Shown here piece after piece: positions 9,035 to 17,464 of a stretch of 64,000 bases of DNA (positions are counted from its first letter, which is position 1; each line of letters starts with the position of its first letter). Made by a program: the position numbers and the translations under genes. The notes beneath the pieces are model-generated. The model was not told the origin of the DNA and did no database searches. It worked only from the letters and a program-made list of their open reading frames with translations. This stretch comes from Bifidobacterium bifidum ATCC 29521 = JCM 1255 = DSM 20456. Its GTDB lineage: Bacteria > Actinomycetota > Actinomycetes > Actinomycetales > Bifidobacteriaceae. The DNA is taken from assembly GCF_001025135.1 (NCBI RefSeq), contig NZ_AP012323.1:1736001-1800000 (forward strand), read 5' to 3'.

Positions 9035-9264
9035 CGAAACATGGCATGCACAGGCGATTTCGGAGATGAAACGCCGGACGAGACGGGGGTAGACACCCCA
9101 AACCAGACCCAGATCAGACCAAAGTACCCATCGAGCAGACGTGCTCGGGCCGGAGGGGCGTCCAGCCGAACGCGTATCACGACCCATGGCGAACGATTGT
9201 GGTCTACATTAGAGGTATGTGTGACGCGGCAGGCGCGTCATGACGACTACACGAGGAGATACGC

Positions 9265-9678
9265 ATGGGCAAGCGACTTTGGGTCGAGCGCAACAAGGAT
9301 GGTTCATGGGATGCGTTCAGCGATGACGGCGCTCACATCAAGTTCGGCAAGGGCCGCGGAGTGTTCACCCCCGGAGACCTGATGAAGATCGCGCTGGCGG
9401 GCTGTGCCGCGCTGTCCAGCCAGTTCGCCATCGAGCACACACTCGGTGACGGCAAGGGCGCGAAGATCGTCGTGGACGGCACATATGACGCCGACAGCGA
9501 TGCCTACATCAACTTCAACGAGCAGGTCGTAGTGGATGCCACTGACGCGAAGCTGAGCGAAGAGGATGCGGACAAGCTCAAGGAGCGTGTCACGCGCCAC
9601 ATCGAAAAGGGCTGCACCGTCAAGCACACCTATGTGCAGGAGACGCCGGTGCGCATGGACGTGACGGTTCGCCACTGA
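9265..9678 (+). CDS. OsmC family protein
   Basis: A 137-residue OsmC/Ohr-fold protein. Recognisable parts are the N-terminal strands ending in GKGRGVFTPGDLMKIALAGC, where the helix carries the first reactive-type cysteine in AGCAALSS, and the second cysteine in IEKGCTVKHT near residue 115. These are the spacing and context of the two active-site cysteines of OsmC-type hydroperoxide reductases, which reduce organic peroxides in the cytosol. GAGGAG lies 8-9 nt before the ATG. The gene stands alone, with terminator-like hairpins after it. Confidence 0.85.
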   Translation: MGKRLWVERNKDGSWDAFSDDGAHIKFGKGRGVFTPGDLMKIALAGCAALSSQFAIEHTLGDGKGAKIVVDGTYDADSDAYINFNEQVVVDATDAKLSEEDADKLKERVTRHIEKGCTVKHTYVQETPVRMDVTVRH

Positions 9679-9693
9679 GGCATCGCGGAGCTC

Positions 9694-9722
9694 CTCCCCT
9701 GTCATATAACGGCACGGGGGAG
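9694..9722 (+). terminator. Weak terminator after OsmC-like gene
   Basis: CTCCCC...GGGGAG with an inner GT/AC pair, 15 nt after the stop. Confidence 0.4.
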
Positions 9723-9767
9723 TTCATGCTACCGCGTCCGGCACGAGCGCCGGCACAACAACATCAT

Positions 9768-9798
9768 GGCCCCGCCGGGCATCGAGTCCGGCGGGGCC
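9768..9798. terminator. Bidirectional terminator between convergent genes
   Basis: Perfect 11-base arms GGCCCCGCCGG (9768-9778) and complement (9788-9798), in the gap between the OsmC-like gene and the convergent UspA gene. Confidence 0.6.
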
Positions 9799-9819
9799 AC
9801 TGCATGCATCAGAGCCGAA

Positions 9820-10860
9820 TCAGGCCTTGTGCTCGGGGTCGATGGCCGAATCGATCTGCTCGACGACCTCCGGCTGCGCGGCCGGCACCGGCAGCTCCTC
9901 GACACCGCCGATGGACTCCAAGGGCTTCGGCTCGACATCGGCCGGCGAGCTCGGAACCGTGTCAAGACGGGATTCCGCGGCTTCGACGTACTTGCGGGGT
10001 ACGACATACACCGGGCCGACGGCGTGCTGGATCAGTCCCTGGCTGGTGGAGCCCAGCAGCAGGCCGGTGAACCCGCCGCGGCCGCGGGAGCCGACGACGA
10101 CCACGTCATGGTCATAGCTGGCCTTGGTCAGCGCCTGCACGGCGTTGCCCGGCACCACGGTGCGGGTGATCTTCAGATCGGGGTAGGACTCCTCGATCGG
10201 CTTGATGCGTACCTCAAGATCCTCCATGAAGGATTCCATCACGGCCTTGTCGCCGTCCGAGCCCTGCACCTTCGGCGCGGCGGAGATCACGTCGAGTTCG
10301 GCACCCCACATGTTGGCGAACGAGGCGGCGATGTCCAGCGCCTTCAGACCCCACTTCGACTCGTCGGAGCCAACCGCCACCTTGGTGATCGTGTTGTTCA
10401 GGTGCATCAGGTTGCCGTCGTCGTCGGTATAGGGCACGACGACGATCGGGCAGTACGCGTACGCGGGCAGCGACGAGCTGGTGGTGCCGAGCAGGCGCTC
10501 GGCCAGTCCGCCCTTGCCTCGATTGCCGATGACGATGAGATTATAGTTGCGCGACAGCTCGACGAACACGGACGCCGGGTCACCGGTGACGATCAGCGTC
10601 GCCGCCTCGACGCCCTGCTCGTCGGCGATGGCCTTGGCCTTGGAAAGAATCTCCTGTGCGTCGCTGTGCGCCGCGTTGTCATCACCCATCGCGGTGTACG
10701 TGGCGTCGAACGACACTGCGGCGTAGCTGGGCAGCGAATACGCGCATACGATCTGCAGCATCAATCCCGCATGCTTGGCAAAATTGGCGGCCCACCACGT
10801 GGCCTTGTAACTGGCATGAGAACCGTCCACCCCAACCAGAATCGCCTTCTCGTTGATCAT
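9820..10860 (-). CDS. Universal stress protein, two UspA domains
   Basis: A 346-residue protein with two UspA domains in tandem (about 4-143 and 158-300) and a Pro/Glu-rich tail. Both domains begin with a VGVDGS/VGSDES strand and end with the ATP-binding signature G-2x-G-9x-G-S/T: GNRGKGGLAERLLGTTSSS in the first and GSRGRGGFTGLLLGSTSQG in the second, so both should bind ATP. Tandem Usps of this kind are characteristic of actinobacteria. AAGGAGG lies just upstream of the ATG. The C-terminal tail of about 45 residues is low in complexity and is not part of the fold. Confidence 0.92.
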   Translation of the reverse strand: MINEKAILVGVDGSHASYKATWWAANFAKHAGLMLQIVCAYSLPSYAAVSFDATYTAMGDDNAAHSDAQEILSKAKAIADEQGVEAATLIVTGDPASVFVELSRNYNLIVIGNRGKGGLAERLLGTTSSSLPAYAYCPIVVVPYTDDDGNLMHLNNTITKVAVGSDESKWGLKALDIAASFANMWGAELDVISAAPKVQGSDGDKAVMESFMEDLEVRIKPIEESYPDLKITRTVVPGNAVQALTKASYDHDVVVVGSRGRGGFTGLLLGSTSQGLIQHAVGPVYVVPRKYVEAAESRLDTVPSSPADVEPKPLESIGGVEELPVPAAQPEVVEQIDSAIDPEHKA

Positions 10861-11068
10861 GGCAACCTCCTTAAGGTAACACCGATGCAGCGGCGCATCG
10901 GGTCATAGTTCCTAGAATACCGCGTACGCGTCAGGATGCGGGATGAACATCAGTCATTTTGCCGATTGAGAACAATGCCACATTCCTGGCGTCGGTGTGT
11001 CATAACGCGCGGCAGCGCAGCGGAAGCGGGCACGGCATCGTCGCCGCATCACCTGTCGAAAAAGCACG

Positions 11069-11092
11069 ACAGCGCCCCAATGGAGGCGCTGT
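11069..11092 (-). terminator. Terminator after NlpC/P60 gene
   Basis: ACAGCGCC / GGCGCTGT hairpin about 50 nt beyond the stop of the minus-strand hydrolase gene. The rest of 10861-11139 shows no gene. Confidence 0.5.
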
Positions 11093-11139
11093 GCAGTGCG
11101 AAATATCGTTCGAAGACTCTTCGACCCGAAGCAACCGGC

Positions 11140-11919
11140 TTAGATGATTCGGTAATACTCGAAGGAAGCGTATACGGGCACGATGGACACGCTCTTGCCG
11201 GGGCGCGGCGCGTGAATCATCAGACCGTTGCCGACGTAGATGCCCACATGGCCGGATCTCCACATCAGGTCGCCCGGCTGGGGATCGCTGACCTTCGTGC
11301 CGTGAGCCTGAGCCCACGCACGCTGCTGATAGTCGATACGCGGCAGGCTGATGCCGAACTTGGAGTACACGTACTGCGTGAAGCCCGAGCAGTCGAATCC
11401 CGACGGCGTGGTGCCGCCGTACACATAGGGCACGCCCTGGAACTGGGAGGCGTAGGCGACCACGCCGGCGCCATTGGCGCTGACCGGGGCATTGACCGCA
11501 CCGTCATTGGAGACGGACGACGAGCTGGTGCTGCTGGTCGCGGCCGATGCGCGGGAACGGCTGACCTCCGCCGCCTGCAGGCGAGCGGCTTCGGCGGCGG
11601 CCTTCTCGGCGGCCTTGCGCTCCTCTTCGGCCTTCTTGGCCTCTTCCTCGGCCTTTTTCTCGGCCGTGGACTTGGTTTCGGGCACGTTCAGGGATTCCAC
11701 ACCGCCCCAGCTTTCGCTGTCATCGGAGCTGACCGATACGGTCTCCTTGAGCAGATCCTTACGCGCGGTGTTCATCTTCGGGAACGAGCGAGAAGAGGTA
11801 ATCGCCTTCCTGCTCGCATTATCGGAACCGGCCAAGGCGACAGGCACCGATACCGTGAACAACGCCACCGCAGCTGCTGCGGCGGTGATAGTCGAAATAA
11901 TCTTCTTGCAAATCATCAT
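11140..11919 (-). CDS. Secreted NlpC/P60 peptidoglycan endopeptidase
   Basis: A cell-wall hydrolase that cleaves stem-peptide bonds of peptidoglycan. The N-terminus (TITAAAAAVALFTVSVPVALA) is a signal peptide. An Ala/Glu/Lys-rich helical region (KKAEEEAKKAEEERKAAEKA) of likely coiled coil follows in the middle. The C-terminal domain of about 110 residues is NlpC/P60, with catalytic Cys in PSGFDCSGFTQYVY, His in RSGHVGIYVG and the third polar position as His in MIHAPRPG. The start is uncertain: two adjacent ATGs at 11919 and 11916 put the signal peptide at the N-terminus without a good Shine-Dalgarno sequence, and the frame is open to a GTG at 11970. It is followed downstream by another hydrolase of different class on the same strand, which suggests a shared role in daughter-cell separation. 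Confidence 0.9.
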   Translation of the reverse strand: MMICKKIISTITAAAAAVALFTVSVPVALAGSDNASRKAITSSRSFPKMNTARKDLLKETVSVSSDDSESWGGVESLNVPETKSTAEKKAEEEAKKAEEERKAAEKAAAEAARLQAAEVSRSRASAATSSTSSSSVSNDGAVNAPVSANGAGVVAYASQFQGVPYVYGGTTPSGFDCSGFTQYVYSKFGISLPRIDYQQRAWAQAHGTKVSDPQPGDLMWRSGHVGIYVGNGLMIHAPRPGKSVSIVPVYASFEYYRII

Positions 11920-12096
11920 CGAGGCATGATTGTAGCACACAGGCATGCATCTTCGCCTGAAAACATTCACGATAGGAAATCACGCCATATCGGCGACATC
12001 ACGGGAAAACCGGCAATCTTCACACGACCGGCGCGACACTCCCGGGAGAATAATAGAGATGAATCTCACTGACGGGGACCGAAGACCCGCCGAAAA

Positions 12097-13119
12097 TCAG
12101 TAGTGGATGTACTGGAAGTCGTTCACGTTGGAAAGGGTGCGGGATACCGGCTTGCCGTTCAGCGAAGCGCCGCACTCCGAGATGGTGACCGTGCCGTCAG
12201 CGTTGATGCTCTCCACGATGGCGACATGGCCATACACGGAACTCGCGCCTTCCTGGCCCGCGCGGAACACCATGACGTCGCCCTTGTGGCGAGGCGTGTT
12301 GTCCACCCAGTAGCCGTGCGCACGAGCGGAGTTCGCCCAGTCCTGACCATTGCCGAAATATGATCCGACGGGCAGGCCGAGCTGATGGCGACGCAGGTAT
12401 GCCCACCACGTGCACTGGCTGAACGCATAGGCGAGACCGCTGTCGCCCGTGGCATGGTTCGGGCTGAATCCTTCGGGCAGCTTGCCGGCATCCTGGTCGA
12501 CCAGCACCGCGACCTGCGGGTTGTTCGCCAGGGAGCGGGACAGCTGGCTCACGTCAATGGCGGAGTTCTTGTCGTTCAGCTCCCAGTTGCCGTTATTGGT
12601 GGTCTGCACGGATTTGGCGTCGGCGATCGTGTTGCTCGTCTTCGCGTCGGCCGCGCCGCTCGTGGCCGCGGCTGCGGTCTGGTCGGAGGCGATGGGGCCG
12701 AGCTCGGTACGGGATTCGGAACGCGAGACCGTCGAACCGGTCACGCGGGCCAGCTGAGTGGTCGTCGTGGCGGGATCGTCGGCCAGCAGACGAGAGTTGG
12801 ACGACTGCTGGATATTGGAAAAGGCCAAGGCGGTGGCCGCAGTGCCGACCAGAGCCGCAAGGGATGCGGATGACATCATGTACGACTTGCGCTGCGCGGC
12901 CTTCGCGGTCTCGCGGATGGCCCGGCGGGTCATCGGGGCGACCTCGTTCAGCTTGGCTGCAAGAACAGGGTCGATGGCGAGCGCCACGGCATCGCCGTTG
13001 GCCGCCCGCACGGCACGCACGGCCCTGGCCGTGTGGGAACCCCGGGAGGAGCGGAATAACGCCGAAGGGCTGGTGCGCTGAACGGAACCCTTATTGGCCT
13101 TATGCGCAGCATGCCTCAT
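12097..13119 (-). CDS. Membrane-anchored CHAP-domain peptidoglycan amidase/endopeptidase
   Basis: A 340-residue protein whose C-terminal 120 residues form a CHAP domain: catalytic Cys in FSQCTWWAYLRR and His in YGHVAIVES, followed by the acidic residue in SECG. A basic N-terminal region precedes a hydrophobic segment (SASLAALVGTAATALAF) that can serve as a signal anchor, and a Ser/Thr/Ala-rich linker connects to CHAP. Unlike typical secreted CHAP proteins, about 80 charged residues lie before the hydrophobic segment, so it may be membrane-anchored with a cytoplasmic tail. AAAGGAG stands upstream of ATG 13119. The gene is divergent from serC. Confidence 0.88.
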   Translation of the reverse strand: MRHAAHKANKGSVQRTSPSALFRSSRGSHTARAVRAVRAANGDAVALAIDPVLAAKLNEVAPMTRRAIRETAKAAQRKSYMMSSASLAALVGTAATALAFSNIQQSSNSRLLADDPATTTTQLARVTGSTVSRSESRTELGPIASDQTAAAATSGAADAKTSNTIADAKSVQTTNNGNWELNDKNSAIDVSQLSRSLANNPQVAVLVDQDAGKLPEGFSPNHATGDSGLAYAFSQCTWWAYLRRHQLGLPVGSYFGNGQDWANSARAHGYWVDNTPRHKGDVMVFRAGQEGASSVYGHVAIVESINADGTVTISECGASLNGKPVSRTLSNVNDFQYIHY

Positions 13120-13270
13120 ACTTTTTGCTCCTTTAATACCATCGCGATGCGGCCTTCCGAAGACGCCGCACGTTCATCACGGTTGACCAGCTTACCGCGG
13201 GGTGCGGCCATCGGCAACCCGACCGCATCCGACACATGAACGCCGATCCCCATCAATCCGCATCATTGGC

Positions 13271-13276
13271 TAGTGT
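13271..13276 (+). promoter_or_regulatory. -10 box of leaderless serC transcript
   Basis: TAGTGT ends 7 nt before the serC ATG, and no Shine-Dalgarno sequence is present, so transcription should start at or next to the initiation codon. Confidence 0.55.
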
Positions 13277-13283
13277 TGAACAT

Positions 13284-14426
13284 ATGGACAATATCGTGAA
13301 CATCCCGTCCTCAATGAAGCCCGAAGACGGACGATTCGGCTCCGGCCCCAGCAAGATCCGCCCCGAGCAGGTGGACGCGCTCGAACGCGGCGGCAAGACG
13401 CTCCTCGGCACCTCACACCGGCAGACGCCGGTGAAATCCCTGGTCGCCTCCATCCGTGAAGGACTCGGTTCGTTCTTCTCCCTGCCCGACGGATATGAGA
13501 TCGCGCTCGGCAACGGCGGCGCGAGCGCCTTCTGGGACATCGCCTGCGCGTCGCTCATCGCCGGCAAGGCCGCATTCGGCACATACGGCTCATTCAGCAC
13601 GAAGTTCGCCAAGTCGGCGCAGAGCGCGCCCTTCCTCGACGACCCCGTCATCTTCGCGGGAGAGCCGGGCACCTATCGGCTCCCCGAGCGCACCGACGGC
13701 GTGGACACCTACGCGTGGGCGCACAACGAGACCTCCACCGGCGTGTCGGCACCGGTGCGGCGCGTGGAAGGCAGCGACGAGCAGAACGCGATCGTCGTGG
13801 TCGATGGCACCAGCGCTGCCGGCGCGTTGCCGGTGGATGTCAGTCAGACCGACGCGTACTACTTCTCCCCGCAGAAGGCGTTCGGCTCCGACGGCGGCCT
13901 GTGGATCGCGGTGCTGTCGCCGCGCGCCATCGCACGTGCGCAGCAGGTCGAGGGCGAAGCCAAGCTCGAAGGCTCCCGCCGTTGGGTTCCGCCGTTCCTC
14001 TCGCTGACCTCTGCGCTCGACAACGCACGCAAGGATCAGACCCTGAACACGCCGTCGGTCGCCACGCTAATCATGCTGGAGAACCAGGTGCGCTGGCTCA
14101 ACGAGAATGGCGGCATGGCCTGGTCCACGGCACGTTGCGCGCAGTCCGCCGCGCTGCTGTACGAGTGGGCGGAGCGCAGCGAATACGCCCGGCCGTTCGT
14201 CGCCGACCCGGGCTCGCGCTCCAATGCGGTCGTCACCGTCGACCTGGATGACGCGGTCAGCGCCAAACAGGTCATCGCCGCGCTGCGCGAGAACGGCATC
14301 GTAGACACGTCCGGATACCGCAAGCTCGGGCGCAACCAGCTGCGCATCGGCGTGTTCCCCTCGGTGGAGCCGTCGGACGTGGCCGCGCTCACCGCGTGCA
14401 TCGATTACGTCGTCGAGCACCTGTGA
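13284..14426 (+). CDS. serC: Phosphoserine transaminase
   Basis: A 380-residue PLP enzyme of the actinobacterial SerC type, converting 3-phosphohydroxypyruvate and glutamate to phosphoserine. Seen are the N-terminal GSGPSKIRPEQ, the LLGTSHRQTPVK phosphate-binding region, WAHNETSTGV, the aspartate strand IVVVDGTSAAGALP and the PLP lysine in YYFSPQKAFGSDGG (about residue 200). The frame is open from 13236, but the family N-terminus and the -10 box favour ATG 13284. Divergent from the CHAP hydrolase and followed by a small membrane protein. Confidence 0.95.
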   Translation: MDNIVNIPSSMKPEDGRFGSGPSKIRPEQVDALERGGKTLLGTSHRQTPVKSLVASIREGLGSFFSLPDGYEIALGNGGASAFWDIACASLIAGKAAFGTYGSFSTKFAKSAQSAPFLDDPVIFAGEPGTYRLPERTDGVDTYAWAHNETSTGVSAPVRRVEGSDEQNAIVVVDGTSAAGALPVDVSQTDAYYFSPQKAFGSDGGLWIAVLSPRAIARAQQVEGEAKLEGSRRWVPPFLSLTSALDNARKDQTLNTPSVATLIMLENQVRWLNENGGMAWSTARCAQSAALLYEWAERSEYARPFVADPGSRSNAVVTVDLDDAVSAKQVIAALRENGIVDTSGYRKLGRNQLRIGVFPSVEPSDVAALTACIDYVVEHL

Positions 14427-14522
14427 CGGACGCGGCAGCAAGAGCCGCCCGATCATCAAGGACTGAACGCTCGGGCGGGTGCCGGTGTATGTACCGCCAC
14501 CCGCCCGATTCATCCCATGCGC

Positions 14523-14528
14523 TAAGGT
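14523..14528 (+). promoter_or_regulatory. -10 box of leaderless DUF2530 transcript
   Basis: TAAGGT lies 8 nt before the ATG at 14537, with no ribosome site between. Confidence 0.45.
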
Positions 14529-14536
14529 ATATAGGT

Positions 14537-14791
14537 ATGAAATTCGCAGCCATCATCAATCCTGAAGTACGCAAGCCGGCACCGAAACCGGTGCGCGTCG
14601 ACCTGCGCAAGACGTTCCTCATCGGCTGCGTGCTGTGGTCGGTCGCGCTGATCGTCAGCGCGATACTGCTCGCGTGCGGGCTGGATGTGCTGCAATTGCT
14701 CATCATGTGCGCGGCCGGACTGATCATCGGCGTCATGATGCTGGTATGGGAGCATTTCGACCGCTGGGATTACCGGCGTCTCGGCAACTGA
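14537..14791 (+). CDS. Small two-helix membrane protein, DUF2530-like
   Basis: An 84-residue protein with a basic N-terminal cytoplasmic segment (VRKPAPKPVRVDLRKTF) and two predicted membrane helices, about residues 29-48 and 52-70, ending in a charged tail with WEHFDRWDYRRLG. Length, topology and position beside central metabolism genes match the actinobacterial DUF2530 family, whose function is unknown. The upstream open frame to 14396 is the tail of serC in another frame and is not used. It is convergent with the kinase gene at 14798, only 6 nt apart. Confidence 0.7.
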   Translation: MKFAAIINPEVRKPAPKPVRVDLRKTFLIGCVLWSVALIVSAILLACGLDVLQLLIMCAAGLIIGVMMLVWEHFDRWDYRRLGN

Positions 14792-14797
14792 GCCGTA

Positions 14798-16066
14798 TCA
14801 GTCCCCCACCGGCAGCGACAGCGTGAACGTGCTGCCCTGCCCGGGAGCGCTCCACACCGTCACATCGCCGTGATGGGCGAGCGCCGCATGCTTGACGATC
14901 GCCAATCCCAGACCGATGCCGTCGGTCGTGCGCTCGTTCTGGTTGGAACCGCGGTAGAACCGTTCGAAGATACGGGGCAGATCGGCCTTCGGCACGCCCT
15001 CGCCATGATCGATGACACGCACCACGGCGTTCTTCCCGTCCGAAGACAGGGCGACGGAGACGCCGACCGCCCCGCCTGGGTGTGAATACACGATCGCATT
15101 CTCCACCATCTTGCGCACGGCCATGCGAATCTGATCGGCCTCCCCGTGAATCATCACGGGGCTCTTGCCGCCGACCCGCACCTGCACCCCGGCATCCCGC
15201 GCAGTGCCGGCAAGATCATCCACGGCCCCGGAAACCTGCGAGAACAGGTCGCAACGGTTCGCCTCCGAAGCCGTCACCGGCTCCTGAGCCTTAATCAGCA
15301 TCAGCAGGTCAGAGATCATGCGGTCGAGCCGCACACAGGAATGCCGCACCTGCCGCGCGTGGTTCGACAGCTGCTCGTGGCTCACGTCCGCGCTCTCCAA
15401 CGAATCGGCCAGCCGCTCCAGCGCGCGGGTCGGTTGCAGCAGCTGTTCGGAGACGTTCGATATGAACGAGTCTCGAATCTGAGCGAACCGGATCGACTCG
15501 CTGACATCGTTGATCAGCACGAGCACCAGATGGTCGCCGATGCGTCCCACCGTCACCTTCAGCCAGTTCGGCCGAGACGAGGCCTCTGCGGTCAGGCCGT
15601 CATCGGCAGCCGCGGCATCGAATCCGTTCATCGTCATGAACTGCTCCGGCGTCTGAGTCTCCAGGTCGAACGAGCACCGGGAACCGTCCTTCATCACCTT
15701 GTGCACCGCGTCAAGCAACGTAGGTTCGATCAGCGTGTCATCACGCACCAAGCCGAGTCTATAGGCCGCAGGATTGGCACGGACCACCTCGTCCTGATCG
15801 TCCACCACGACCGACGCCAGCGAGAGCATCGACAGCACCAGCTGGGTGGAGTCATCCAGATCATCGGCCGGCTCGTCATCCTCCTGACGACGGCGCGCGC
15901 CGCGACGCCGAGACTGCAACGACGGCAAGCGGTCATTGCTGCGCAGCGCGTTCATGATGACGGGCTGCAGCCGGTCCGCGATGAAAAAGCCGATTCCCGC
16001 CAATGCGGCCAGCGCCAATAGCGCGAAAACTACAAAAATCCATACCGACGGCTGAAACTGAGGCAT
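14798..16066 (-). CDS. SenX3-like sensor kinase homologue lacking the H-box histidine
   Basis: A 422-residue membrane protein: one helix at residues 9-30, a PAS-like region (about 75-190), a dimerisation domain (about 196-260) and an ATP-binding domain with N-box MVENAIVYSHPGG, G1 RVIDHGEGVPK, F-box RIFERFYRG and G2 GIGLGLAIVKHAA. In SenX3 the phospho-accepting histidine is in NVSHELKTP. Here the aligned stretch is NVSEQLLQP (residues 204-212), so His is replaced by Glu207 and the flanking Glu-Leu-Lys-Thr is also changed. Classical autophosphorylation therefore looks impossible although the ATP pocket is intact. No RegX3-type regulator is adjacent. GACAAT lies 6 nt upstream of the ATG (probably leaderless). 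It is divergent from phoU. Confidence 0.85.
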   Translation of the reverse strand: MPQFQPSVWIFVVFALLALAALAGIGFFIADRLQPVIMNALRSNDRLPSLQSRRRGARRRQEDDEPADDLDDSTQLVLSMLSLASVVVDDQDEVVRANPAAYRLGLVRDDTLIEPTLLDAVHKVMKDGSRCSFDLETQTPEQFMTMNGFDAAAADDGLTAEASSRPNWLKVTVGRIGDHLVLVLINDVSESIRFAQIRDSFISNVSEQLLQPTRALERLADSLESADVSHEQLSNHARQVRHSCVRLDRMISDLLMLIKAQEPVTASEANRCDLFSQVSGAVDDLAGTARDAGVQVRVGGKSPVMIHGEADQIRMAVRKMVENAIVYSHPGGAVGVSVALSSDGKNAVVRVIDHGEGVPKADLPRIFERFYRGSNQNERTTDGIGLGLAIVKHAALAHHGDVTVWSAPGQGSTFTLSLPVGD

Positions 16067-16249
16067 GGTTCCATTGTCTCACACCGAGAGGCGACATGCG
16101 GCGAACGTGAATTCCGGGTGAACCAGCCAATGAATTTTGAGACAATTTCAAGAACCTGACCGCCACGCACTAGGCAAACACAGCTTATGCGGCTTACACT
16201 TGATAGAGGTTCCATCAAGAGCAACTACATAGCATGAAAGGCTACAACA

Positions 16250-16930
16250 ATGCGCGTTATTTTTGACGAGGAGCTCAAGGCCGTTGCCGATGACCTCGAT
16301 CGCATGGTGCAAGACGTGCGCAAGGCCATCAACGGGGCCGGAGACGCCTTGCTGAAGCAGGATGTCGAAGCCGCCCAGAGCGTCATCGACGGCGACATCG
16401 AGATCGATGCCCTCGAATCCAGCGTCATCGACCAGTGCATCCGTCTGCTCGCCAAGCAGAACCCGGTGGCGACCGACCTGCGAGTCGTCGTATCGACGCT
16501 GCGGCTCGCTGCGACCTTCGAGCGCATGGGCGATTTGGCGAAGCACATCGCCGAAGCTGCACGCCGCATCTACCCCGAACCGGCGCTGCCGGCCGAGGCC
16601 ACGGAGCTGTTCACCGAGATGCAGCAGTTCCTGTCGATGACCGCCGACCGCATCGTCGTCATGCTGCAGGACCGCGACGCCAAAACCGCCGAGGAGATCA
16701 TCCTCGACGACGACAAGCTCGACGCGCTGCACCACAAGACCTTCGACCTGGCTCTGTCCGACAAGTGGACCGGCAGCCGTCAGCAGCTGATCGACGTCGT
16801 GCTGCTCGGCCGCTTCATGGAGCGTCTTGGCGACCACGCCGTGTCGGCCTCCCGCCGCGTCGTGTACATCGTGTCCGGCTTCGATCCGAGCAAGGAGCCG
16901 TCGCGCGACGAGGACGGCGCCGTCGAGTGA
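16250..16930 (+). CDS. phoU: Phosphate transport system regulatory protein PhoU
   Basis: A 226-residue, all-helical protein with two PhoU repeats (about 6-95 and 117-205). Metal-binding acidic motifs are visible: E-x-x-x-D in the first repeat (VIDGDIEIDALES) and EEIILDDDKLDALH in the second. PhoU senses phosphate status through the Pst transporter and restrains the partner kinase. No pst genes are in the window; the divergent gene is the SenX3-like kinase homologue, which keeps the senX3-phoU association. GAAAGG is 8 nt before the ATG. A clear terminator follows at 17001-17034. Confidence 0.95.
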   Translation: MRVIFDEELKAVADDLDRMVQDVRKAINGAGDALLKQDVEAAQSVIDGDIEIDALESSVIDQCIRLLAKQNPVATDLRVVVSTLRLAATFERMGDLAKHIAEAARRIYPEPALPAEATELFTEMQQFLSMTADRIVVMLQDRDAKTAEEIILDDDKLDALHHKTFDLALSDKWTGSRQQLIDVVLLGRFMERLGDHAVSASRRVVYIVSGFDPSKEPSRDEDGAVE

Positions 16931-17000
16931 CGACGACCGCGGCGATGCCGTCACCGGCATTCCGCCATAACTGAACTTCTCTCCACGGAGAGTCCCATGA

Positions 17001-17034
17001 ACGGCGAGACGGCCACGGCTGCTCGCCGTTTTTG
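17001..17034 (+). terminator. Rho-independent terminator after phoU
   Basis: ACGGCGAG (17001-17008) pairs with CTCGCCGT (17022-17029), followed by a run of T. Confidence 0.75.
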
Positions 17035-17091
17035 TATGCCCCGACGGGCGGTGCGCGGCTTTGGAACCCGGATCATAGACTCCATCGCGAC

Positions 17092-17157
17092 GTCACCGTG
17101 CGTGAGTTGCGTCACCGCGCGCGCCCTCGCAGCGTGACACCCCGCACGAGTCACGCT
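17092..17157. repeat. Degraded family B half-sites (copy 3)
   Basis: CGTCACCGTGCG, GCGTCACCGCGCGCG, CTCGCAGCGTGAC and CGCACGAGTCACG occur within 66 bases. They resemble the half-sites of the palindromes upstream of thyA and of the PTS gene but no longer form a long perfect stem. Confidence 0.5.
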
Positions 17158-17370
17158 TCGCCGCGCTCCCAGTCAGCGGAAGCGGGAATGGTGCGAATCG
17201 GCGAGAAGACGGCCACGACCATGCCCGCCGTGGCCAGCGCACACACCACGGCGGCGATCAGCGTGAACCCGCCCGGCACGAACCGCAGCATGCCGCCGAC
17301 CACGACCGGTGCCACGGCGCCGAATACGCCGAGCAGCGTTTCGCATACCGAGGAGACGCCCCCCTCGGCC
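17151..17370 (-). pseudogene. C-terminal remnant of an MFS transporter
   Basis: The minus strand encodes, up to a stop at 17151-17153, a stretch with two typical MFS C-terminal helices (ETLLGVFGAVAPVVVGGML, then FTLIAAVVCALATAGMVVAV) and a hydrophilic tail. Nothing upstream continues the protein and no start is present; the breakpoint is near 17370, just before the gpmA terminator. This is the last sixth or so of a major-facilitator permease left by a deletion. Confidence 0.6.
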
Positions 17371-17404
17371 TACATCACACACGTCGGGGCGTGGCCGGAT
17401 ACGC

Positions 17405-17435
17405 AAAAGGGCCGCTCCCATGAGGGAACGGCCCT
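17405..17435 (-). terminator. Terminator after gpmA
   Basis: Read on the minus strand, AGGGCCG...CGGCCCT forms a hairpin (with additional TTCCCTC/GGGAG pairing inside) followed by TTTT. It is 30 nt beyond the gpmA stop. Confidence 0.75.
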
Positions 17436-17464
17436 ATGCATCAGGCTAATGCCAGGTCAGAGAA

